Positions 1-10,500 of a DNA stretch of 44,717 bases are shown in pieces; position 1 is the stretch's first letter, and each line of letters begins with the position of its first letter. This DNA comes from Hofstenia miamia (Eukaryota; Xenacoelomorpha; Acoela): NCBI GenBank assembly GCA_004352715.1, contig SCFE01000016.1, forward strand, positions 1,210,178-1,254,894. Direction: 5' to 3'. Under the pieces are notes generated by a model. The model did not search any database. It saw only the letters and a program-made list of their open reading frames with translations, and had not been told where the DNA came from. The translations under genes and the position numbers were made by a program.

Positions 1-434
1 CAATTTCCAAATTATTTATACATATCTTATAACAAAAGAACATCGACTCTTGGTAAGGTGAAATTCAAAAAACATTTTTCAAAAAACTCATTTCTCAATT
101 CTACCATCGAAGCTTGGAATGATTTACCAGTAAGTGTATGAAAGCTGAAAAGTAGGTCTTAATTCAAAAATCATGTAAAGAATTTACTTAGTTTAACGTA
201 TAGTCCAAAATTAAAAAATACTTTATGGAAAGGGTTCAAATTTTACGAACCTTGGCATAAGAGCTAAGATGACTGAATAGTATTAAATAATTGAAATATT
301 AATTTGTAAATAGTTATTTTTGTCTATATTTTTATTAATTTGTAAATTTTTATTTTTTGACGTGTTTGGTACAGCAAACAGCAATTTTGTTGAAATTAAA
401 ACTGTGCTGAATAAAGAGATTCTTATTCTTATTC
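1..434 (+). mobile_element. 3' end of a CR1/L2-like LINE (C-terminus of ORF2, 3'UTR and tail)
   Basis: The frame open from base 1 to the TGA at 139-141 starts with QFPNYLYI and ends in A-W-N-D-L-P-V-S-V, the usual end of a non-LTR retrotransposon ORF2 (IWNSLP-type motif). The start matches the end of the minus-strand LINE copy near 42790. After the stop comes an AT-rich 3'UTR and then CTGAATAAAGAGATTCTTATTCTTATTCT, a short-repeat tail typical of CR1/L2-like LINEs. A similar CTGAATAAAGA end occurs at about 39120 on the other strand. The element runs off the left edge of the window. Confidence 0.75.
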
Positions 435-935
435 TATCAAAAATAAAAATGGAAAAATCCTTACAGACACCTATGAAATTTCTAACGAATTAAACCAGAC
501 TTTTATTAATCTAGGAAAATATAATGGTCCAATTGTTAAGTTTAAAAGTAAATCAGCTAAAGTTGTTAATCCCGAATTTTCTTTCCGTTTACAACAAGTT
601 TTGAAACCTTAAAAGCAATTCATAAACTTAAGCACAACACATTATGTGGGCCTTCCAAAATTCCTTCGTGGGCACTTAAAATCACTGCAGATATAATTGC
701 CAATCCCTTACATTTTATTTTTAATGAATGCATAAAAAATAATTATTTTCCGGATTATTTAAAACTTGCCCATGTTACTCCCATTTTTAAAAAAAATGAT
801 CCATCAGTTGCCCAAAATTATCGACCAATTTCTATCACATCTCCATTAAGCAAAGTATTCGAAAGATTATTGCACGATCAAATAATTGAATACCTAAATA
901 AGTACAACCTACTGTCAAATACTCAATTTGGTTTT
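433..935 (+). pseudogene. LINE reverse-transcriptase fragment, broken, running into an assembly gap
   Basis: The sequence restarts inside ORF2 immediately after the tail of the preceding LINE fragment. It translates as LTDTYEISNELNQ and later NYRPISITSPLSKVFERLL and LLSNTQFGF, colinear with 40760-41270 on the minus strand. About one base is missing near 590-600: the frame ends in a stop there, and the expected TTSFE continuation lies in another frame. The fragment ends at the N gap before the catalytic core. The copy is therefore dead, and the junction at 433/434 looks like one LINE inserted into another. Confidence 0.8.
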
Positions 936-1935
936 NNNNNNNNNNNNNNNNNNNNNNNNNNNNNNNNNNNNNNNNNNNNNNNNNNNNNNNNNNNNNNNNN
1001 NNNNNNNNNNNNNNNNNNNNNNNNNNNNNNNNNNNNNNNNNNNNNNNNNNNNNNNNNNNNNNNNNNNNNNNNNNNNNNNNNNNNNNNNNNNNNNNNNNNN
1101 NNNNNNNNNNNNNNNNNNNNNNNNNNNNNNNNNNNNNNNNNNNNNNNNNNNNNNNNNNNNNNNNNNNNNNNNNNNNNNNNNNNNNNNNNNNNNNNNNNNN
1201 NNNNNNNNNNNNNNNNNNNNNNNNNNNNNNNNNNNNNNNNNNNNNNNNNNNNNNNNNNNNNNNNNNNNNNNNNNNNNNNNNNNNNNNNNNNNNNNNNNNN
1301 NNNNNNNNNNNNNNNNNNNNNNNNNNNNNNNNNNNNNNNNNNNNNNNNNNNNNNNNNNNNNNNNNNNNNNNNNNNNNNNNNNNNNNNNNNNNNNNNNNNN
1401 NNNNNNNNNNNNNNNNNNNNNNNNNNNNNNNNNNNNNNNNNNNNNNNNNNNNNNNNNNNNNNNNNNNNNNNNNNNNNNNNNNNNNNNNNNNNNNNNNNNN
1501 NNNNNNNNNNNNNNNNNNNNNNNNNNNNNNNNNNNNNNNNNNNNNNNNNNNNNNNNNNNNNNNNNNNNNNNNNNNNNNNNNNNNNNNNNNNNNNNNNNNN
1601 NNNNNNNNNNNNNNNNNNNNNNNNNNNNNNNNNNNNNNNNNNNNNNNNNNNNNNNNNNNNNNNNNNNNNNNNNNNNNNNNNNNNNNNNNNNNNNNNNNNN
1701 NNNNNNNNNNNNNNNNNNNNNNNNNNNNNNNNNNNNNNNNNNNNNNNNNNNNNNNNNNNNNNNNNNNNNNNNNNNNNNNNNNNNNNNNNNNNNNNNNNNN
1801 NNNNNNNNNNNNNNNNNNNNNNNNNNNNNNNNNNNNNNNNNNNNNNNNNNNNNNNNNNNNNNNNNNNNNNNNNNNNNNNNNNNNNNNNNNNNNNNNNNNN
1901 NNNNNNNNNNNNNNNNNNNNNNNNNNNNNNNNNNN
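936..1935. other. Assembly gap (exactly 1000 N)
   Basis: A run of exactly 1000 N, a conventional placeholder length, so the true distance between the LINE fragment on the left and the hAT-like end on the right is unknown. Reading frames drawn across it are meaningless. Confidence 0.98.
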
Positions 1936-2093
1936 GAGTATGGGAAAATTATTGAGTCTTGAAATTGTTTTTTGGTTTAGTTTTATTATTTTCACGATGT
2001 TGACGCCTCATTTTTTATAACATGCGCGTCCCTTTATCCCTGTCAAGGGGTGGGGCGGCCGCAAACCCCAAACATCCCCTAAATCCGGCCCTG
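1936..2093. mobile_element. Right terminus of a hAT-like DNA transposon
   Basis: The stretch is GC-rich compared with its surroundings and ends in CCCTAAATCCGGCCCTG at 2077-2093. Its reverse complement starts CAGGGCCGGATTTAGGG, a terminal-inverted-repeat form seen in many hAT (Charlie-like) elements. The left end is lost in the gap, so neither the target duplication nor the length can be checked. TAGTATTA at 2094-2101 would be the right-hand copy of an 8-bp duplication. Confidence 0.5.
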
Positions 2094-2096
2094 TAG

Positions 2097-2098
<2 letters not shown>

Positions 2099-2129
<31 letters not shown>
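2099..2129. repeat. (AT)n microsatellite
   Basis: Uninterrupted AT dinucleotides directly after the hAT-like terminus. Confidence 0.95.
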
Positions 2130-2132
<3 letters not shown>

Positions 2133-2272
2133 GATACTATTGTGCTCAAATTTATGCCATACAATGGGTTTCGATTTAAAATTAACAAAATTTTTGTTGG
2201 AATACAATTTACAATGTACTAAATTTTCACAATATTGGTCGCGTTTTGTTTATTCATTAATCTTAACTTTTT

Positions 2273-2326
2273 GAGGGGGAGAGAGAGAGAGAAAGAGAGG
2301 GAAAGAGAGAAAGAGAGAGAGAGAGA
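2273..2326. repeat. (GA)n purine tract
   Basis: About 54 bases of G and A only, mostly GAGA with some AAAG, on the plus strand. A purine/pyrimidine strand bias of this kind is typical of a GA microsatellite. Confidence 0.9.
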
Positions 2327-4486
2327 TATTTGTCTTTGCAACCAAGAAGTCAGAAACTAGACAACATAAAAATTAAAAACAACAATCTATATCTCCATTT
2401 CTTGATTGCATCGAAACAAAAATATTGAGAAACCTTTTTGTTTTATAAGCTGAATTATAGTCTTGGATTCCTTAGTGAATAACTTATGTCTCTTTCAGTA
2501 GGAACTAGACGGTGTAGAGAGTGACCTAAATCCTTGAAATTTTAGTCCATAGTTTGTCACACTGAATTTCTCTTCTCTCATATAATGATTGTATATTATA
2601 ATGGTTTTATACAATTTCAAAATCAAAATATGTTCTAAGGCCTGTTTCTGATTTTTGTTATAAAGTAAAGCATTATTCAAGAACAGGCTGAATTATTAGC
2701 TTGCACACTTTTATCATATCCTTGACATCAGTGGTTGAACGTCTTAAGAAAGTTCTTAATAATTAAGGGTTCAGAAATCATAGTATTGTGTTTTTTTACT
2801 ATGATCTAAAAATTATTGGTGTTCGCTCAAAGTTCGTGAGTGTAAATTTCAGAATTTATGTTCGTTAACTCGAGTTTGGAAAGGGTGACATTCTTCACAG
2901 ATAAACTTGTATGCCATTAATGAAACAAGCATCACTTCAATCGGGTTTTTATTGGGAAATATATTGCAAGTATTATTCTGGTGTATCTTAAGTACTCATT
3001 AATATCCTTTATTCTCGAATTAAGCAGTCGTTTGTGCTCTTCAATTCATGGCAATTTCCCATACATTGGTTCTTTATCATTTGATGGTCTTGTTTACATA
3101 TTACTTCAGGCTTCTTAGTTAGCTATTGGTCAATATATTTCTTAATAGGATAGACATTGTTTTCCAGAATTTCATATAGTACAGATACTCATTCAATTAA
3201 ATTTTGTTAATTTGAACAAATTTTGATTATACGATTAAGTAAGCATTTGATTGTATTAATTTTATATATAAAAATATAATATAAAATTGATATAAATTTT
3301 AAGTTTTTCAATCTTGATTTATATCCATGAAAGTCTTTCTATGTCAAAAACTACTTTATACCGTTTATATTAATGATATACGTGCCATCAATTTTGTGCA
3401 GTGATTTCTTTGGCAAACAATTTTAGATCTGTGCAAATTGGCCTTGATGCAAAATATTTTTAAATTTATTTGAAGTTAAGTCATTTTTTGCATAATATTT
3501 AAGACGCACAGCTCATAACTACTACATTTTAAAATTAAATTTGATAACTCAGTCTTAGAGTATGCTACTTCAAAATTTGGCATAGGTCTTAGGACTTCAT
3601 TCAAGATTGTTTATTATCATCATCATTTCGGATCTTGAAGGAAGTATATGATAATTAATTTTTAAACATGTAGCTAAACTTTTGCATTCGCTTTTCTTGG
3701 AAATATTTATGAACAATTTGAAAAATCCTGACATTTTAGAATGGAAATTTATTCGTTTCCTTATGAATTGAATGAATACATATGTTAGTAATGAAATCAT
3801 TTAATTCAATTCAAAGTATGAATAAATTTATTAAACTTACAATATAGACTCTATTGGCATTAAGATTAGTTCAAACAGTTCTCGAAGTAACTTAAAAATC
3901 GCCTCTGTAGATCGCGAGTTACAGCACTGTTACTTGCAATCGCGTGGTTTTCGTTAGGATAGACCTAGAGGAAAGACAATGTATTCTAGTTCGCCTACAA
4001 ATTAGATTAAAGGTCTCACCATTGTAGAAACTTTTACATTGTTGAGGAGAAGTTTTGGAATGAGAGTGAATGTATTATCAGGATGAACATTATCTAAAAT
4101 TTCAACAAGATTTCTGTGCTCTTTTACTCATGTTATTAACAAGTAAAGTTACGATTTCCAATCAACTTTTAAGGCCTATTGACATTGACCTGGTCCAAAG
4201 CAATTTTTGAGTAAAACATGTATCAAATTTTACTAAGCATAGCAATTTGGGAAAGGCACGTATTTGCTAATTTTCATTTATTATATTAGTATATTTAACA
4301 CCTTCTTGGAATGAAATTATAACAAAAATACCAAAATATCTACTTGATAAAAATATAACAAAAAATTTATATTATGGGTTTAAAATATTAAGTGACTAAG
4401 GGATGCAGGAATGAAGTGGAGTTATCCTAGATTAAATTAATACAAATTGTTGAATATTCAACATTTTCATTAACAAAGATTAATGG
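2327..4486. other. AT-rich DNA with no recognisable gene
   Basis: Only short chance reading frames are present. It lies downstream of the last candidate exon of the peptidase-like gene, so part of it (upper end) may be that gene's 3'UTR. I found no poly(A) signal that I would assign with confidence. Confidence 0.5.
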
Positions 4487-4594
4487 TCACAACCGTTTGA
4501 ATACATCTGAGTAAATGCGGAAACCCCTTTCCCCATTGATATCCCTCTTAGTGAAAAATCCCAACAACGTCTCTGTCATAGACATTGATACCTG
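4487..4594 (-). pseudogene. Possible C-terminal exon of the DPP4-like gene, frames not reconcilable
   Basis: After a good acceptor (TTGCTTTCAG|CA) the frame continuing from exon 18 reads AGINVYDRDVVGIFH and stops. The frame one base on reads GFRIYSDVFKRL and then TGA, like the family's H-x-Y-x-x-M-x-x-F-I-K-Q end. A run of five T lies where the frames meet. The helix between Asp and His (D-N-V-H-F-Q-Q..) is not found in a usable frame, and the D-E-D-H-G catalytic His is not evident. This is either decay or assembly indels. Confidence 0.35.
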
Positions 4595-7500
4595 CTGAAA
4601 GCAACTTCCATTATCAAACTATTATCAAAATTAATTTATTCGATTGCTATAAAAATGATTAAATTATAATGACGTTACTACTTCAGATTCACACACGGCA
4701 ACGACATTGAACTTTATCATAAGTAAAAAATTACAGATTATTAAAGATTCATGAGCAAAAAGTTTAAAGAATATATTTACCATCAGAAAGGCCATGCACA
4801 AGTAAAACATCTCTGATGTTTGATAAGTGTTTGTCGTACAAAAGCGATGATGACTAAATGAATGAAGACTAAATGCATAACATTCAATACAATATTTTAA
4901 TGGCTACCATGTAAGAGGAACGCGTAAAATTTTCTGGAAGACCCAAGTATTTTTCAGCAAAACTTGCATCTAAATTTTACATCAGTAAAAACATTTTATA
5001 GAAGAGTACCATAGCGTTGCCAGTCTGTCACTGGTGCCACTGAAATACCACACTTAAATATGTCTGCTGAATGACTGAGTAAACGTAAAGAGCTATATCC
5101 ACCAAATGACTAAATAGTTAAAATAATTTTATAATTTAGAATTTGCTGAGTCTGCTGTAAAAAATCTAAACAAAATTTCTGACGGGCTGGGCAAAACATA
5201 AGCGGACAGTTTTTCATTTGAACTGCATCATGCCTTATCGCATGAATACAAGCTCTCGTCAATTGCTTTGCGAGTGCTAATTTATCCAAACATTGTTTAT
5301 GTAACAATTGAATAGTGAATTTATTTTTTCACTACTTTTTGTGTATGTACAATATAAAATCAATTGTCAGACTAGGGTTAAGCATTAATTACGCTTATTA
5401 GTTTTAATGTCTTTCCTTAGATAATTGGGATTCTGAAACAGCTATATTAAGCTCATTCAGTTCTTAAGTGCGTTACAACCTTCTTTGTACAAGAAATAAA
5501 TCAGCTTCCTTTTGTCTTTGGTGAAAATTCCATAGAGAATAATGCGATGCTGAAACAAATGTGAATGATTGCCTATTTAAAGTGATTTTTTATAATTAAA
5601 ACTGGTCCATTAAAACATAATTATTTTTCATGAATTAATAGAATAAAGAACTGAAAACCATTTTATAAGCATTTAAGAAATTTAAAAAATTATATAAAAT
5701 ATATATAGTATCGCCCGAAAGAAACTTTAAATAGGCAAAATATTCATCGGAAAAAACTTTCGGGGCGATACTATTAATGAGTATCAAGGAATAATATTTA
5801 ATTTTTTTTACTAAATTATTATACCAAATTCTACTGTTGTATTATTGTAAGCCAACATCAATATTATATTTAAACCGCTTTGTAAGAATGTAATCGAAAA
5901 TTCAATCACATTTTATGCCTTCGACGTAAAAACTACATCTTTAACAATATCAAGTTTAAGCTGAAGATATAAATCTTACCCATCCCCAAACACCGATCTT
6001 TTGCTTACTTATCAAATTATTTCGGACGAGATGTCTATATTGAATTGAAATGAGATTAAATCAAATTTAAGTCACTTACTCTGCTATATATTTAATCTGA
6101 AGTACCCACATCATATCACCAAAATTTTTGTACGAGTGTTTCTCATAAATAACGCCATTAAATGGACTGCCTAGACCATCGATCTTAATGACCATGATGT
6201 TGTAAATAGATGCCAGCAGTAGCTCCCATTGAAGTGAAAATTCTGCTGAAACGAGTTCTGAGCCTGGTCCACCATACACCATAAAAACAACCGGGTATGT
6301 TTTTGTTGGTTCAAATTTAATAGGGTGCATTATGGACACTGGAGTTGTACCTAAATTATTTGAATAAGAATCATAATTGCAAAGATACCTAAGCAAAGGT
6401 ACCGTATTTTTGTAATTGAAAGACAAAATATTGAGAGTCTACATTTCTAACGACGTGAAGAATTTATGAAGCTTAATTGTATTTGTTTTGTCTAAGAATT
6501 TTAAATTATATAATGGATTGTTTGTAATCGAAAGAAACAAAATTAGTAAATAATGTTTTTTATGAGCTATAGGTCACCCATAATAAATATATTACAAATA
6601 TCCCACCAATAAATGTTTATGCAAATCCAATTGAGGGCATTGATAACACAATAGTAATTGGAGAGATGATTGTTATGAAGTCAAGAACATGCAAGAAGCA
6701 TTGCAAAAAAATAAATATTTTGTTTTGCCTAAGCTCCTTAGATTTATCAATTAAACTGATTTGTTACAATTACAGTAGTGAGACACTAGATAAAATTGAA
6801 GATCCTTTAACATATTAACTTAGTGCAAATTTGCTGTCGGAATCATTGTAAGATTCTTGATGTAGTTAAATTTCTATACAATCATCTTTCTCTTGTTTGT
6901 ATCCTTTTTAGAAAAATATATATTTAAAATATTTCAAGAGTAAAACATACTGTGCTGGACCATGTCCTTATTATTTTGATTAAGCGACTATCAAAACAAT
7001 CGATCCAAATATCAGTATATCCTAATTAATCATCAAGATTTCATCCTACATAAGTGCGCTTTTCAATGATTTTGCATTTTTCAGAAATCTAGCAGGTTAA
7101 ACCAAGATTATCAACCATCCAAATTTGAATGATTATCGCCTAATATTGTAAATGCGCAAAATCATTAAATAACATAAACGTAGACAATAAAGAATGAGGC
7201 TAAAATATAATATTTGAGATGAAGTGATAAATGGATCTATTATTCTTATAACTGCTAAGATGATGTTATTCATTATCTTTTAAAGTATTGTTAAAATTGT
7301 TCCTATGATTAAAGTCATAAGAACTTGCACAACTGGGAAATGAACATTCAAATTGTGTAGTAATATTATCTAAAATTAGTGAGGATCATTTTTCAAACAT
7401 TTTGTGTATGTTGTCAATTCTATTGAAATTTATTTTCGAAAATTTTTGTTTATTTTTCCATCATGTTTGAAATGAAGAGTATCTTTTAAAAAAATAAAAT

Positions 7501-10500
7501 TATTTGCATATTGAGTGATTTACGTTGTATCGATTTAGACCCCGTTGCCATAGAAATGAATTGAATTAAAGTCTGAATATGAATAACCTGAATTTTAGCA
7601 TTGGTAATTGGTAGATTGCTGTTGGGATACTCGGGTAAGAGTTTATTAATGATAATATATAGGTATTTTTCGATTAAAAATTGTCTACTTTTTTTAGTGC
7701 ATTTTAGATATATCTCATTTTTCAAAAAGGTATGTTAACCTTATCATGCAAAGGGTGGTTATTTCATAAATCAGTGGCGGCGGAAAGGGGGGCAGTTGCT
7801 CCTTCCTCTCCTAATTTTCAGAAAAGACCTCCTCAAATTTTATACTTAGGTAGCAAAATTTAATTTAAAATACTGGTTAATGAATACAACTTGCCCCTCC
7901 TAACCAAAATTCGTTCTGCCGCCACTGTCTTATATTACATTTTTGCAAAAATTGATAATAGTTTCGTACCTTTATAGGTAAAGTTTTGAAGATAGTTAAT
8001 TTTGAATTCTGGCAGATTCAAATCGTTTATCTTCTTGAAAAGTTCATCATTAGAACATATTACACGAGTCATCCTGTCCACTGTTACAGAAGAAGATAAG
8101 ACGATGAATGGCACTCCAGAACCTAAGTTTAAAATAACCGTCCATTCCCGTTTAAATAACAACAAAATCAAAAAGTATATGATCATACATTTTAAATAGC
8201 ATTTGCCGAATACAATCAGGTGTATATTTCTTAAATTTTTGGATGCATTCCATACCTTATTTATCAGAAAATTACCTAAACCTTAAACAACAAACCACAG
8301 AAATATTTCAAAATTTCCGGTTTACTGATAAATATATCTTTACATCTGTTGATTGATATTTCTGTTTAATTTTTGGTCGGTTTGAACTTTAAAATGTTGC
8401 AAGCTTTGTTAGCAGTTCTTATTACTCATCAACTAGGTATGATTGCTGGTCATATTACTTAAGAGTAAAATTTGCAGTTTCTTAAAGGTAATCGTGATGA
8501 CTTACTATAATCGTTAGTGGTATGTTTGATTCAAATTTGAATTGGGTTTTGCAATAATATATATACCTACCCAAGCATTTTAGAACAAATAGAGATTTTG
8601 AAAGAAATCCATCAGCAAGTAGACAACTTTTTCTAAACCTTTCACAAGAAAAACAAACTCTATCAAAATGGTTCCATATCGAAATTCTAAATGCGGCTAC
8701 ATGAACAATTAAATAAATAATCATCTCTTATTTTAAGAATACTCAAAAACTGCAATGATTAAATCAAAAACATTTATTAAGCCCAGTATACTGGGCTTCT
8801 ATAAAATTTTATTACAAACGGACTTCATTATTATATCATTATTACTCCGATGTGGGCAAATTTTGTATTTAAGAAATGTTTTTGCTTTTCAAAAATTATT
8901 TCTAGTTTACCCATTTTGCTCAAATTATATCAGTGGCTTATTAGAAGCACTCTTAAGTAAATGTGGTTTGGAACATTTTGGGCCACAAAAAACGACGTAT
9001 TTATATTATCATAGATACATTTAGGGCCAAAAACTAGTAAAAATATCATTAATAATTAATTTTAGACAATTTTGGGGTCCAATAGTCATGCAGATACAAA
9101 ATATTTAGTAAAAAATACTTACTATACACAAAAACTGTTCTAAATATTTAATATTTAAAATTTTGATGAGGCCCGATATTGACACCTCCCACTGGACACC
9201 AAATGTACAGTTTTGATAGTGCTTTAGTTAAAAAATGAATATCGAGCAATATAATGCAGGCCTGATCTTTTGCAATACAAATTATTAATCGAACCATTAG
9301 TTTTGTATAAAACAGTTTTTATAACTGTATTTGTATGTGAAGCACTTACCTGTGAACTTCTCTGACATGTCTAGAAATGTGTCCTGTTGTTTGAAAGAAA
9401 ATATAACCTTCATGAATGCCGTAGATTTTAACAACGTCACTTTCAGAAAAATGAGTTAAGTATGTCAATGATCTCATCTATGATTATCAAATTTTTATAG
9501 AAAACAATTAGAAAAAAGCTCTACTCACTTTTACGTTGTAAAATGCAAGATTGTAGCGATTACTTAAGATCTTCACAAAGAAGATCCCCTCTTGATTTAA
9601 GAAAGGCTTAGTGTTCAACTAAATTAAGTTAGGAATCAAAATTTACATGTACATTTTTTCTTGCTAAAATATTTTTAAACTTGTTACCGCTTTACAATAA
9701 AGAACTACGGATACATGTACAGCTTAATCCGTGCGGGAATAGGGTTTAGGAAGGTCGCACATGGTTGCCATCAACGTAGGATAAGATGGTTAAGTTTCCT
9801 TAATACTAATTCTTAGCAGAAAATTAGTGTTTTTACTCTTGAAAATTGTAGTAAATAATTATTCATGCAGTGTAGATTCTAGTACACTCGAATTTGCAAA
9901 AAACAGATCAAAGAAATTTTAAGCAAAAACTCACTGCTTAAGCGAATTAGCATTCAAATTTAAGTAAATCACATGGAGAGATGAGTCTTAGTTTGGTGTT
10001 AAGATTGAAAAGTTTTATTGGACAGGACGATTTGTTCAAAACAAAGCTTGCAATTTGCCTTAATTACTTATTTGTGGCTACATATGCATCTATAATTTTC
10101 TCATTGTTTAACACGTTATAGAACCAGTGTCAAATGTTGAAGCAAAAGCTTAACAGATTTGTTGAAATAACATCAATTCAACGGCAGTCGTGAACTGTTT
10201 AAGCCCAAATTTACAAAGTTTTTATTAATGCACAAGACTGAAAGTCAGAGAGGGAATCGGATCCTAAATTTTAGGATCCGATCCTTATCCGAATTTTTAA
10301 TAGAATTTTCAGTTTTCGATCCGACACGGATCCGAATATAAATAAGTATTCTAACAGCAAATAAACATGAACTTAAACTATATTTATGTTTTTTCAATAC
10401 GAATAGAAAATTTTAAGTGCTTCAACACTGTCTTGAGATCAAAAATGGGCATATGCGATATAACACCTTCGAGGACAGGGTCGGGCTTGGACTGAGGTAT

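Noticed and set aside
835-1995. Long open frames over the 1000-N gap
   Set aside because: They are open only because N contains no stops.
5110-5307. 65-codon minus-strand frame
   Set aside because: It lies in the intron just upstream of the catalytic-Ser exon, and the coding frame is explained by the flanking exons.
7585-7640. A minus-strand stretch reading YPNSNLPITNAKIQVIHI, similar to the Y-P-K-x-G-x-x-N-P-T-V element of DPP4
   Set aside because: The element is already supplied by the exon at 13830. This copy lies between exons 13 and 14, out of order, without a matching acceptor. Probably chance or a very old duplicate.
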